The position numbers and the translations under genes were made by a program. The notes under the pieces were generated by a model that saw nothing but the letters and a program-made list of their open reading frames with translations, ran no database searches and was not told the DNA's origin. Source: Bacillota bacterium (GTDB taxonomy: Bacteria > Bacillota > Clostridia > Acetivibrionales > DTU013). Taken from it: a stretch of 64,000 nt of DNA. Shown here in pieces: positions 27,695 to 36,817 of this stretch (within the stretch, counting starts at the first letter, position 1; every line of letters begins with the position of its first letter). The stretch covers positions 9,343 to 73,342 of the forward strand of contig JAEYOP010000018.1 of assembly GCA_023411575.1 (NCBI GenBank). Direction: 5' to 3'.

Positions 27695-28569
27695 TATGCT
27701 TCAATCTCCTTCTTTTTCATCAATGTAAGAGTAACCACCGAAACAGTAAGAATCAGCAGGAATGCAACTGCAGCAAGCGCTTCCGCAACGCCGTACTGAT
27801 TTTCTATGAACGCCATCTTGTACACGGCGTACATCAAGGTCGAGGTAGAACTTCCGGGTCCCCCGTGGGTCAGGGTGAAGATATAATCGAAAGCCTTGAA
27901 CCCCGAAATGAGCCCCAGCATTGTATTGATGGTAATCGTATTTGCCAGCATGGGGATTTTTACGTAGCGGATCAGCTGCCAGCCCCTGCACCCATCCATT
28001 CTTGCGGATTCAATCACTTCCTCCGGGATATCCTGCAGCCCGGCGAGGTAAATGATGGTCATGGTGCCTGTTGTTTTCCACCTTTCGACAAAAGCCACCG
28101 CAATCAGGGCAGTAGAGGCTTTGCCCAGCAGGTTGGGCGCCTGTTCGCCCATGCCGATCAGACTGAATAGCTCATGAATCATTCCGTACTGGGGGGCATA
28201 GACATAGCTCCAGATAAAACCGATGACAATGGTGCTGAAGAGCGCCGGAATATAAAAGATCGTTCTGAAAAAGCCTTTCATTTTCAAATTGACGTTCAGG
28301 ATCAACGCAAGCGCCAATGCCTGCAAATTTCCCCATACCACTGCATAAACGGCATATATGACGGTGTTTTTCAGCGTCTTTACCAGTGTTCCGTCGTTCC
28401 ACAATATTTTCAGGTTTTGAAAGCCGACAAACTGATAGTCCCCGATGCCTGTCCAGTCCGTCAATCCATAATAGTAGGACATGATTACGGGCATGATCCA
28501 AAAGGTAAGGTAGATTACAAACGCAGGAACTACAAATAGATACAAAATACGCTTTTTGCTTGTGCTCAT
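27694..28569 (-). CDS. CUT1 sugar ABC transporter permease (MalF/UgpA type)
   Basis: A permease of about 291 residues with six helices and EAA motif EEVIESARMDGCRGWQLIRYVKIPML. I place the start at 28569 (MSTSKKRILYLFVVP) because family members begin a few residues before the first helix; a longer frame to 28674 contains a Cys/Pro-rich extension unlike the family, and the ribosome binding site is not strong for either. It is separated from the upstream binding-protein gene by 160 bp that hold a long stem-loop, consistent with lower expression than the binding protein. Confidence 0.9.
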   Translation of the reverse strand: MSTSKKRILYLFVVPAFVIYLTFWIMPVIMSYYYGLTDWTGIGDYQFVGFQNLKILWNDGTLVKTLKNTVIYAVYAVVWGNLQALALALILNVNLKMKGFFRTIFYIPALFSTIVIGFIWSYVYAPQYGMIHELFSLIGMGEQAPNLLGKASTALIAVAFVERWKTTGTMTIIYLAGLQDIPEEVIESARMDGCRGWQLIRYVKIPMLANTITINTMLGLISGFKAFDYIFTLTHGGPGSSTSTLMYAVYKMAFIENQYGVAEALAAVAFLLILTVSVVTLTLMKKKEIEA

Positions 28570-28612
28570 ATTATTTTGCAACCCCGTCCGAATAGTCTTT
28601 TTCATTCCGTCC

Positions 28613-28680
28613 GGGCATAGCTGAGCAAGAGGAGCGGGGCACCTGCACCAGGCGTTATACAGCCTCTTGTGCATATGCCC
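28613..28680 (-). other. Intercistronic stem-loop between binding-protein and permease genes
   Basis: GGGCATA (28613-28619) and CAAGAGG (28626-28632) pair in order with CCTCTTG (28663-28669) and TATGCCC (28674-28680), giving a long interrupted stem. There is no T tract, so it looks like an RNA-stabilising or processing element rather than a terminator. Confidence 0.7.
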
Positions 28681-28729
28681 CGCGTTTTAAGGAGCTTTCA
28701 TCCTCCGACCTTATTCAGCACGCCCGAGA

Positions 28730-30085
28730 CTACTTTTTTGTAAGCTGATCATGCTTGGACTGCATGACGTCGACCACGTCCTGCGGTTTTGCGCCGCCGG
28801 CGATGACTTCCTGGAACTTGGTGCACATTGCATCGCTTACGCCTTCCGTCCAGGCATTGTTCAGGTTGTAAATCTTGGGATTGTCCTTATATCTTTCGAG
28901 ATATTCCGAGATAAGGGGTCTGGAGTCGGTAATTCCGTTATAGGCGGAAATGTTCTCGTTCCGCTTGACCCACTCGGTGAACAGGGGAGTGTCCTTGGTA
29001 AACCAGTAGTCTATTACGGAATCGATTGCTTCGGGATATTTGGAGCTTGCATTGACATGCAAGCCGACGGCAGGAGTCAGGTTTGAAACAAATTGCTTGC
29101 CCGGTTCGTTGGAAGGAACGCAGAACATGCCCCGTTCAAATTTTTCCGCCCCTTCCGTCGTCAATTGAACGAAGCCGAAGCTGCCGTCGAAGATCATAGC
29201 CGCCTTGCCGTCTATAAAGGCCTGCCGGCTCTGCTGCTGGGAAAGTCCCAGGGAATCCTTGATCACATATCCTTTTTGGTAGAGCTCCGCCATTTTGGCG
29301 ACGGTTTCCACCCATTTGGGATCCGTAAATTTCGTTTCGCCGGTAAAGAGCTTTTTGTCGAAATCCATATCATCGCCGTATACTACGGAAGCGCCGATCT
29401 GATACATGGCGAACTGGATTACGAAAGCGTCCTTGTCCCCGGCTGTTATAGGAGTGAAGCCTGCTTTTTTCAGCTTTTCACAGGCGGCCGTGAATTCCTC
29501 CCAGTTTGTCGGAAGCTTGTCAATTCCTGCTTTGGCGAATTGATCCTTGTTGTACCAGGTGGTCAGGAAGCTCAGCCCGATCGGAATCGCATAGGTTTTG
29601 CCGTCAAAGGCGAAAGAAGAAACGATAACCGGGTTGAAATTCTTCAGATATTCCTTGCCGGACAGATCCCGGACATATCCGGCTTTTACGAGGGGTTCCG
29701 CCTGTTTGCTTGCCCACCAGGTGAAGAGATCGGGTCCCTGTCCGCTTGCAAATTTCATTTTTACCGTTGATTTGTATTGATCGGTCGGAAGCTGGTCCAC
29801 CTGGATCTTTATGTTCGGAAACTTCTCCTGGATCAGCTTCGGCAGAACGTCGACATAAATGTCCTCACCGTTTGTCGGTCTGGTCGGTACCATTACGGTA
29901 AGAGTGACGTCGGACGCGGCAGCTGTTGAAGAGGAAGCGGCCGCAGAGGTGTCGGCAGTCGAAGCAGCGGGCTCTGAGGAAGCAGCCGTGGATTCTGCCG
30001 GTTTATCGGACCCGGTCCCGGATCCGCAGGCCACCAGTGATATTACCATTATGCAGCAAAGGAATGCGCTAACGAACCTTTTCAA
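28730..30085 (-). CDS. Lipoprotein sugar-binding protein of a CUT1 importer
   Basis: A 451-residue family-1 extracellular solute-binding protein. I take TTG at 30085 as start: AAAGGAGGAT lies seven to ten bases upstream and the product then begins MKRFVSAFLCC, a proper lipoprotein signal with lipobox LVAC (Cys20). The ATG at 30118 would add eleven residues encoded across the ribosome binding site and the edge of a repeat. After a Ser/Thr/Ala-rich linker (about 20-55), the mature domain has the family core with FASGQGPDLFTWWASKQAEP. It is the first gene of the operon and should deliver oligosaccharide to the two permeases. Confidence 0.92.
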   Translation of the reverse strand: MKRFVSAFLCCIMVISLVACGSGTGSDKPAESTAASSEPAASTADTSAAASSSTAAASDVTLTVMVPTRPTNGEDIYVDVLPKLIQEKFPNIKIQVDQLPTDQYKSTVKMKFASGQGPDLFTWWASKQAEPLVKAGYVRDLSGKEYLKNFNPVIVSSFAFDGKTYAIPIGLSFLTTWYNKDQFAKAGIDKLPTNWEEFTAACEKLKKAGFTPITAGDKDAFVIQFAMYQIGASVVYGDDMDFDKKLFTGETKFTDPKWVETVAKMAELYQKGYVIKDSLGLSQQQSRQAFIDGKAAMIFDGSFGFVQLTTEGAEKFERGMFCVPSNEPGKQFVSNLTPAVGLHVNASSKYPEAIDSVIDYWFTKDTPLFTEWVKRNENISAYNGITDSRPLISEYLERYKDNPKIYNLNNAWTEGVSDAMCTKFQEVIAGGAKPQDVVDVMQSKHDQLTKK

Positions 30086-30109
30086 GTTTTCATCCTCCTT
30101 TAGTGATGG

Positions 30110-30252
30110 CCGAATCATAAATTCCGGTTCTTGAGCGGTTATTTTCCGCCCTTACTTCGTTGTCGTCGGTTGCAATAAAACAATTATTGCGCCCTCCTCC
30201 GCCTTGTAAGGACGAAAAATCCCTCGCTCAAGAATCCGTTTTTATGATTCGG
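30110..30252. repeat. Palindromic MITE-like repeat, complete copy
   Basis: A 143-bp near-palindrome with ends CCGAATCATAA and TTATGATTCGG. The two halves match imperfectly over about 47 bp each side, then a short unpaired part, then an inner hairpin with arms GCAATAA/TTATTGC. A second copy in the opposite orientation is at 63873-64000; over the 128 shared bases only three differ by eye. It has no reading frame. It lies between the binding-protein gene and its likely promoter. Confidence 0.88.
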
Positions 30253-30357
30253 TCACCCCTTAATTGATTTTGGCCATTTGTCCATGAAAATCACCTGCGC
30301 AGGGTTTTATCGACTAAACCTATCTTACCACGGCAAAAGTAATGTTTTTTTCGAAGA

Positions 30358-30371
30358 TTGGTAACTTTTTA
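30358..30371 (+). promoter_or_regulatory. Candidate operator shared with 26785-26798
   Basis: TTGGTAACTTTTTA, identical to the minus-strand site upstream of the kinase gene. It lies in the 359-bp gap between the binding-protein gene (minus) and the end of the AraC-type regulator gene; apart from this box and the palindromic repeat I see nothing else in that gap. Confidence 0.35.
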
Positions 30372-30444
30372 TATTCCATACAGAGGCACCGGGTACAGAT
30401 ACCTCTTCCCGGTCCGTATAGGGAAATGAGCTGCCGGGAGATTC

Positions 30445-32760
30445 CTATTCTTCCCGGTTGCTGTTTGAAAGCACATTCAGCTTGAATTTGGACGGAGTGA
30501 CCCCATACTTTTTCTTAAAGGCGGCGGTGTAATAGGAGGCGTTGCTGTAGCCCACCTTTTCCCCGATCTGTGCGATATCCTGGTTCAGGTTCTGCATTAG
30601 CAGTTCCTTGGATTTTTCGAGCCGCACATTGTTGATGAAATCCGGGAAACTCGTACCCGTATGCTCCCGGAAAATCCTGCTGAAATAGGAAGGGGAAATG
30701 GAGAGCTTATCTGCCATGAATGACGCGGTTACATCCGGATTGAAGTAATTCCTCTGGATGTAATCCAGCGCCTTTGCCGTAATATCATACACATTGGCGT
30801 TCTGGATCACGGACAGCTTTTCCGATACGTTTTCAAACAATTGCAGGAACCATTCTTCCGCCTCGGACGGGTCCTCCAGTTGAAGGAGCTGGTTGCCGAC
30901 GTCCGCATAATTGGGGGCTCCGGTCACGGAGTCGTCCGTCCGGGCGATATCGGATGCCTTCATGATGCGTATGGCCGTCTGGGTAAGGATATGCAGGGAG
31001 ATTTCATATTTCATGCTTTGCAGCATGCCGAAAACCTTTTTGAAGCTTTCTGCATAGTTTTCCCGGGACTGCTTTTTTACGGCGGCTAAAAGCTGTTCAA
31101 CGGAATCATCCAGTCCGCCGCGCTTATCCTCCGCAATAATGCCGCTTTCGTCGATAATCGCCTGTCTGCCGAGGAACAGGCGGTAGTTTGTAGCCTGAAG
31201 GGCGGCCTTATATTTCTGTCCCAGCCGTTCCGGACTGCTGTCCATAGGGCTGATGCCAATAGTGACTTCGAGATTGAGCATGCGGTATATGGTATCGCTG
31301 GCCTCGGCTAAAAGTGGTTTGATACTGCTGACGGAGAGGCTTTCGGAGCCCGGCTCGCCCTTTTCCGCCGTGATAAGCGCCACATGTTCGCTGTCCACTT
31401 CCACCATGCGGCAGGTGAAGCGGTTATTCAGGTATTCGGAAGCGATGTTGCCGGTGGAGGCGGCCTGGAACTCCAGCGCGCCGGCGGTATTGCTCAGCTC
31501 AAGGTTTTTAAAGCCGCATATTCTAAGGACGATGACGCAGTAGGGATTTTGCAGAGGGGCGTACAAATGGACCTTTTGCAGGACCTGTGCGTATTCGCTG
31601 CCGTCGGGCTTGTCGCCGGCCTGGTTGAGAAGCTTTCGGATGTCCCTGTTTTCCTGTTCCCGCTCATAATTGTTCATCTTTTCAATAATCTTTTGGGTCG
31701 CATTAGAAACAATCTGGAGCTCGTTCATTCGGGACGTGTTCTGGGCGGGCTCAAGAAACATGCTGCGGATATTTTTGAAGATATTGTCGATGGGGGTGTA
31801 GATCCGGTAGGATACCTGCAGGGAAATTACCAGTACGCACAGGAGTAGAAAGATGCTCAGCCCGATGATGATGTTTCGGACAAAGGTCAGTTGCCGCACA
31901 CTCTGTCCATATTCGAGCACATGCACCACATAATACTTCCCTTCGGAAGAGTATAAATAATTTACCGTATACCTGCGATGCTGCAGCATGGTGGTAAAGC
32001 TTCCGCTTTTGGCATTTTCCTTCAAGATTTTTTGGACATAATCCAGCTCCGACACATTGCTACAGAACTTGGCCATATCATTATCCAGAAGGATTCTGCC
32101 GGACGGGTCCATGATGAAAATTTCCTGGCTGCCTTCCAGCGGACCGGGAAATATTTTGGATTGAATCATATCCATATTGATGTTTACCAGCACGGCATCG
32201 TCAAAATTTTTATTGCCGTATGCTTTTTCTCCATAAAAGAAGGAAACGACGTTTAAATTTTCTTTTGCGTTGCGCTTCAATACAAGTGGTATGGCCTGAA
32301 CCGGCCTTTCCGTATTGATCAGCTTTTGAAAATACGCTTCATACTCTTCCGGGATCGTGGAGTTGGAGGCTTTTAGCAGCAGGCCGTTTTTCCCGTATAC
32401 ATAAATGGAATCGATGAACAGGTTGGCCGAGATGACATTCACCGTGCTGTTGGCGGCGACGATCATATTGTTGTTCCATTCGGTATTGTTGGTATTAATG
32501 AGCTGTATGACATAGGGGCTTTGGTAAAGCTGGGTGACGATCCGTTCCGCCGAACTCAGGTAGTTGGCCATCAGGATGCTGATATTGGACAAAGCCATAT
32601 GATTGGCGGATTCGATATCTTTGATCGTCTTGTCCCGGAACCAGAAGAACAGGGAGGAAGAAAGCACGATAATGGAAAGCGCGGCGACTCCGATCATGCC
32701 AAAAAAGAATTTCAGATAAACAACGTTTCGGGTAAGGGCGTTGACATGTCTTAGTTTCAT
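30445..32760 (-). CDS. Membrane-bound AraC-family regulator with extracellular sensor (YesS-like)
   Basis: A 771-residue regulator with no kinase or receiver domain. A helix near 15-40 and a second near 293-318 bracket an extracellular Cache-like domain; a cytoplasmic part follows (about 320-660), and the C-terminal AraC HTH spans about 665-765 (NYFNPDVTASFMADKLSISPSYFSRIFREHTGTSFPDF and VGYSNASYYTAAFKKKYGVTPSKF). The layout matches YesS of Bacillus, a regulator in a rhamnogalacturonan cluster. It is divergent from the pectin operon at 33117, with 356 bp between, and probably activates it from the membrane. Confidence 0.9.
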   Translation of the reverse strand: MKLRHVNALTRNVVYLKFFFGMIGVAALSIIVLSSSLFFWFRDKTIKDIESANHMALSNISILMANYLSSAERIVTQLYQSPYVIQLINTNNTEWNNNMIVAANSTVNVISANLFIDSIYVYGKNGLLLKASNSTIPEEYEAYFQKLINTERPVQAIPLVLKRNAKENLNVVSFFYGEKAYGNKNFDDAVLVNINMDMIQSKIFPGPLEGSQEIFIMDPSGRILLDNDMAKFCSNVSELDYVQKILKENAKSGSFTTMLQHRRYTVNYLYSSEGKYYVVHVLEYGQSVRQLTFVRNIIIGLSIFLLLCVLVISLQVSYRIYTPIDNIFKNIRSMFLEPAQNTSRMNELQIVSNATQKIIEKMNNYEREQENRDIRKLLNQAGDKPDGSEYAQVLQKVHLYAPLQNPYCVIVLRICGFKNLELSNTAGALEFQAASTGNIASEYLNNRFTCRMVEVDSEHVALITAEKGEPGSESLSVSSIKPLLAEASDTIYRMLNLEVTIGISPMDSSPERLGQKYKAALQATNYRLFLGRQAIIDESGIIAEDKRGGLDDSVEQLLAAVKKQSRENYAESFKKVFGMLQSMKYEISLHILTQTAIRIMKASDIARTDDSVTGAPNYADVGNQLLQLEDPSEAEEWFLQLFENVSEKLSVIQNANVYDITAKALDYIQRNYFNPDVTASFMADKLSISPSYFSRIFREHTGTSFPDFINNVRLEKSKELLMQNLNQDIAQIGEKVGYSNASYYTAAFKKKYGVTPSKFKLNVLSNSNREE

Positions 32761-33116
32761 GGGTTTCGTCCTTTTAAGAAAGACTTGAGGAAAAAGGCTA
32801 CAGTACTATAGTACACCGAATTGGGGCCGCAATCAATGCGGTATTCTGTGCAGGTCCTGGCATATTTTACTGGAAAAAACGGACCGTCCCGCGGGCCGGG
32901 TCGCCGGAAACCGGTTAAACGCAAGGGACTTCCGGTACGGAAGGATAAGAAGGATCGATAGAATAGCAAATCTTTGATAGGGCTGTTTTTCGATTATTTG
33001 ATAGGATTTCAAAAAATTGATATTGAGGGAAAACGGGTCGGATGGCAGAATGAAAATGGGTTCGGGGTCAAACCGGAACCGGTTGCACAATAATTCTACC
33101 GGAGGTCGCCGCAGGG
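32761..33116. promoter_or_regulatory. Divergent intergenic region with candidate operators
   Basis: This 356-bp gap must hold promoters for both the AraC-type regulator and the pectin operon. Visible elements are a 12-base palindrome GTACTATAGTAC at 32803-32814, the inverted repeat CCGGAAACCGGTT at 32904-32916 and a near-identical AACCGGAACCGGTT at 33071-33084, about 30 bases before the permease start. I cannot name a clear -35/-10 pair. The ribosome binding site GGAGG is at 33101-33105. Confidence 0.45.
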
Positions 33117-34100
33117 ATGTTTTCAAAAACGGATCAACTTAAATGGCAGGATCGGGCAGCAATAAAAAACGGACCGGGCATTCTGCCCCGGCTAAGAAAA
33201 TATTTTATCGAAAACGGCACGCTGTACCTTTTTGCACTGCCGGGCCTGATATTTCTCCTTCTGTTCTGCTATGTCCCACTATCGGGACTTGTTCTTGTCT
33301 TCAAGAATTACAATTTCCAGGATGGTATTTATGGAAGCCCCTGGGTGGGCTTCGACAACTTCAATTACTTTTTCTCCAGCTTTGACAGCGCCTGGAGGGC
33401 AACAAGAAACACGCTGGTCCTGAACTCCATGTTTATCTTTTTCGGAACGGTTTTCGCCGTAACCCTGGGTATCATGTTCAACGAGATCAAATCAAAAGTG
33501 TTCATAAAAATTACCCAATCGATCACCTTTCTGCCCAATTTTCTGTCGTGGGTAGTGCTGGGAGGTATCTTCATGACCATACTGGACTACGACAAGGGGG
33601 CGTTCAACCAGTTTATCGCCTCCCTCGGGCTCGAGAGGATCGACTTCAATGCGGAGCCATTGTACTGGCCGTTCATACTTAGCTTTGAAAACATATGGAA
33701 GGGGGCCGGGTACAGCTCCATCGTCTACTTTGCCGTCCTGACGAACCTGGACCCCGCCTATTATGAATCGGCGGTGGTCGACGGCGCCACCCGGTTCCAG
33801 AAAATCCGGTATATTTCTCTGCCGCAGCTGAAGCCGACAATTATCATCCTGACCCTGCTGGCGGTAGGAAGGATCTTTTACGGGGATCTCGGAATGATTA
33901 TGGGTGCGACGAGCATGAACCCCATGCTTTTCTCCACCACAGACGTGATTGATTCCTATGTCTATCGGTCGGCCGTCAAAAACGGAGAATTTTCCATGGC
34001 TTCCGCCGTCGGGCTTTACCAATCCCTCTTCGGGTTCCTGCTGGTCATGGGATCGAATTACTTTGCAGGGCGGTTTGACAAGGACTACAAAATATTCTAG
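33117..34100 (+). CDS. ABC transporter permease, LplB/YteP type
   Basis: A 327-residue permease with six helices and a long N-terminal segment (1-35), as in LplB/YteP proteins that import rhamnogalacturonan-derived or other complex oligosaccharides. The EAA loop is ESAVVDGATRFQKIRYISLPQLKP (about 218-241). The C-terminus (FAGRFDKDYKIF) is typical of the group. It opens the pectin operon, divergent from the AraC-type regulator. Partner permease and binding protein follow; the ATPase must be supplied elsewhere. Confidence 0.92.
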   Translation: MFSKTDQLKWQDRAAIKNGPGILPRLRKYFIENGTLYLFALPGLIFLLLFCYVPLSGLVLVFKNYNFQDGIYGSPWVGFDNFNYFFSSFDSAWRATRNTLVLNSMFIFFGTVFAVTLGIMFNEIKSKVFIKITQSITFLPNFLSWVVLGGIFMTILDYDKGAFNQFIASLGLERIDFNAEPLYWPFILSFENIWKGAGYSSIVYFAVLTNLDPAYYESAVVDGATRFQKIRYISLPQLKPTIIILTLLAVGRIFYGDLGMIMGATSMNPMLFSTTDVIDSYVYRSAVKNGEFSMASAVGLYQSLFGFLLVMGSNYFAGRFDKDYKIF

Positions 34101-34111
34101 GAGGCCGGACC

Positions 34112-34993
34112 ATGAAAGAGTCTGCGGGCGATAAACTGACGATTGGCTTTATGTATGCTTTTATTTCCATATTTACGGCGTTGTGCCTGTTTCCCCTTTT
34201 GATCACCCTGGGCGTTTCGCTGACAAAGGAAACGGAAGTCATTAAATACGGTTATTCCATCATACCCAGGGCTTTCAGCCTGAGCGCCTACGAATACATT
34301 GCTGTCGCGCTGGGGGATAAGCTTTTAAGGGGGTATGGCGTGACCCTGTTTGTAACCGCGGTGGGGACGGCCGCATCCATGCTGGTTACCTCCATGTATG
34401 CCTACGCCGCTTCCGTCAAGACGTTCAAGCACCGAAACATACTCGCAATGCTGGCCTATATTCCGATGGTGTTTTCGGCAGGCATCCTTCCCTGGTTTAT
34501 TGTACTGACCCGGTACTATCACCTGTCCAATAAGGTGTATGCCCTCATTGTTCCCTGCCTGATGAATCTGTTTTACGTCTTCCTGATCCGCAATTTTTTC
34601 AGCGCCGTGCCCGTCGAGCTTTCGGAGGCGGCAAAAATCGACGGGGCGGGGCATGCACGGATCTTTACCACCATCGTCGTCCCGGTCGCCCGGGTCGGCT
34701 TGATCACCGTAGCGTTGTTTTATGCGCTGGGATACTGGAATGATTTTTATATGGCGCTGATGTTCATCAGCAAACAGGAATTTTATCCTTTGCAGTATTT
34801 CCTGTACACGATGCTGACGAATGCGGAATTTGCGGCAATGAATTCCCAGACGCTGGGCTACCGGATTTCGGTTCCGCTGGAAACCATAAAAATGGCACTG
34901 ACCTGCGTTACCATCGGGCCGATTGTCCTTTTGTTCCCCTTTATCCAGAAGTACTTTGCAAAGGGGATTGTCGTTGGCGGCATTAAAGGCTGA
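34112..34993 (+). CDS. ABC transporter permease, YtcP/YcjP type
   Basis: A 293-residue permease with six helices. The EAA loop is ELSEAAKIDGAGHARIFTTIVVPVARV (about 170-196) and the tail is KYFAKGIVVGGIKG. An AGGAGG site precedes the ATG, 11 bp after the upstream permease. Together with LplB-like and LplA-like proteins this forms an importer of the YtcQ-LplB-YtcP class known from Bacillus pectin clusters. It is followed by a 183-bp gap with no gene and only a GAGGAGGAA site before the binding-protein gene. Confidence 0.93.
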   Translation: MKESAGDKLTIGFMYAFISIFTALCLFPLLITLGVSLTKETEVIKYGYSIIPRAFSLSAYEYIAVALGDKLLRGYGVTLFVTAVGTAASMLVTSMYAYAASVKTFKHRNILAMLAYIPMVFSAGILPWFIVLTRYYHLSNKVYALIVPCLMNLFYVFLIRNFFSAVPVELSEAAKIDGAGHARIFTTIVVPVARVGLITVALFYALGYWNDFYMALMFISKQEFYPLQYFLYTMLTNAEFAAMNSQTLGYRISVPLETIKMALTCVTIGPIVLLFPFIQKYFAKGIVVGGIKG

Positions 34994-35176
34994 AAAGCTC
35001 AAAAACTGAAACGCTAAAACACTGTTCGAGCAGTTCCGGTTTAGGTTATTCGGAACCCTGCAGGAGCCGCAGATCCCGGAAGGCGCCGGCGGATAGGCGG
35101 AAACCGCAGAAGTTCCTGATAATAGAAGGTTCTTTGTATTTGACGATGATGTATAATGATTTGAGGAGGAATATTC

Positions 35177-36709
35177 ATGCGAACGAGAATTTTTATCGCC
35201 GTACTTTCCTTAATTGTGCTGCTTTCGGTATTTTCCGGCTGCGGCAGAAGCAACACCCCGAAGGATACCGCGGCTGAGACGGGGGCGCCCTCCACGGAGA
35301 GCGCAGCACCGGCAGAAAGCACAGCGGCTGTTTCGGCAGACCCGCTCAAGGTAACGTTCCTTTATCTGGCGGATGAGAATCCCAGAATGAAGGAATACCT
35401 GTCCAATGAACTGAAAGATCAGTTGAAAAAAGACCTGAACCTTGAATTGGAGGTCCAGTTCCTTCCCTGGTCTGCTTATGGCCCTGGCCAGAAAGTGGAT
35501 ATGATGATCGCGGCCGGCGAACCTTTCGACATGGCAATGACCGATCACAACTGGCTGAACCAGGATGTCCAGAAAAAGATGGTGTACGATCTTACGGAGC
35601 TGGTGGACAAGTACGCTCCGGATCTGAAAGCCAACATGGACAAGGAAGCTTTCGAGAACTATACGTTCGATGGGAAGCTCTACGCACTTCCCGTAGGCGG
35701 CAAGCCGACCAGCTCGAGCTTTTACTCGATCTGCGTCCGGCAGGACATCCTGGAAGAGGTGGGAATGTCCGAGATCACTTCGATCGCCGACCTGGAGAAG
35801 TTTGCCGACCTGGCCAAGGCAAAGCATCCGGATATGTACGCAACTACGGATTACAATATGGAAGAATACATGAGAGGCTACACGGATAAGCTGTATACGA
35901 CCTCCTACAGCATCAACGGCGTAATGGCGGACGAAACGGACGGAACCCTGCTGCCTGTTCTGGGTTCCGATGTGTTCAAAGCCCACGTGGATTTCATGAA
36001 CCGGCTCTACAAGAAGGGCTTGATTCCCAAGGACATCCTGACGAATAAAACGACGAATCCCTTTGAAACCGGAAAATACTTATGGTTCCGCGGTACCTGC
36101 GGAACAACGAAGATTGAAAACGAACCAAGGCTGAAGCAGAATGTTCCGACCGCTGCGACAAAAGAATATATTTTCAATCCCACGGCACCCAAGTTCAAAA
36201 CCGCATACGAAAGCACCGCTTTCATGGTTCCGTCCTACAGCAAGAACGCAGAGGCGGTCGTCAAGCTTGTCAACTACATGCAAAAGGGTGCGGACCAATA
36301 CAACCTGTTTGTCTACGGCGTAAAGGACAAGGATTATAAAATGGTGGGGGATAAGGTGGAAAGAACTACTAAAACGGATTTCTTCTACAACTGGATGCTG
36401 TTCAACATCAAATTCCCTGTATTTGAAAGCAATATCCCCGACGATTATATCGAAACCTACAAGCACTGGGATGATAACGCGGTCGCCAGCAAATGGCTCG
36501 GCTTCTCGACCAATCTGGATCCGATCAAGACCGAAAAGGCGAAAATCGATGCGACCTGGCAGGAAAGGGTTTATCCGATGCTGGCTGGCCTGATCAGCTA
36601 CGACAAGGGTTTTGAAACGGCCAAGAAGGAACTGGATAATGCAGGCTGGGAGAAATATTTCACGGAACTGCAGAAACAGTTTGCCGATTACCAGGCAACG
36701 AGGAAATAG
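35177..36709 (+). CDS. Lipoprotein oligosaccharide-binding protein (LplA/YtcQ type)
   Basis: A 510-residue lipoprotein of the larger LplA/YtcQ class. The signal peptide ends in FSGC (Cys22), followed by a Ser/Thr/Ala/Glu linker up to about residue 55. The mature part contains QKVDMMIAAGEPFDMAMTDH and WASKWLG-type patches common in this class. GAGGAGGAA precedes the ATG. It should capture pectin-derived oligosaccharides at the cell surface for the two permeases upstream. A terminator-like hairpin stands between this gene and the enzymes downstream, so transporter and enzyme levels may differ. Confidence 0.92.
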   Translation: MRTRIFIAVLSLIVLLSVFSGCGRSNTPKDTAAETGAPSTESAAPAESTAAVSADPLKVTFLYLADENPRMKEYLSNELKDQLKKDLNLELEVQFLPWSAYGPGQKVDMMIAAGEPFDMAMTDHNWLNQDVQKKMVYDLTELVDKYAPDLKANMDKEAFENYTFDGKLYALPVGGKPTSSSFYSICVRQDILEEVGMSEITSIADLEKFADLAKAKHPDMYATTDYNMEEYMRGYTDKLYTTSYSINGVMADETDGTLLPVLGSDVFKAHVDFMNRLYKKGLIPKDILTNKTTNPFETGKYLWFRGTCGTTKIENEPRLKQNVPTAATKEYIFNPTAPKFKTAYESTAFMVPSYSKNAEAVVKLVNYMQKGADQYNLFVYGVKDKDYKMVGDKVERTTKTDFFYNWMLFNIKFPVFESNIPDDYIETYKHWDDNAVASKWLGFSTNLDPIKTEKAKIDATWQERVYPMLAGLISYDKGFETAKKELDNAGWEKYFTELQKQFADYQATRK

Positions 36710-36755
36710 ATCAATTGACGATCCGGGCAACAGGGAAATGGGTCGGAAACAGGAT

Positions 36756-36789
36756 GGGTTCCGGAAGAAAAGCCGGGACCCGTCTTTTT
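36756..36789 (+). terminator. Terminator-like hairpin between binding-protein and enzyme genes
   Basis: GGGTTCCGG (36756-36764) pairs with CCGGGACCC (36773-36781), followed by GTC and five T. Position within an otherwise continuous operon suggests partial termination or attenuation. Confidence 0.7.
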
Positions 36790-36817
36790 CAGAAAATGGC
36801 GCTTGAGGAGCAAGCAT

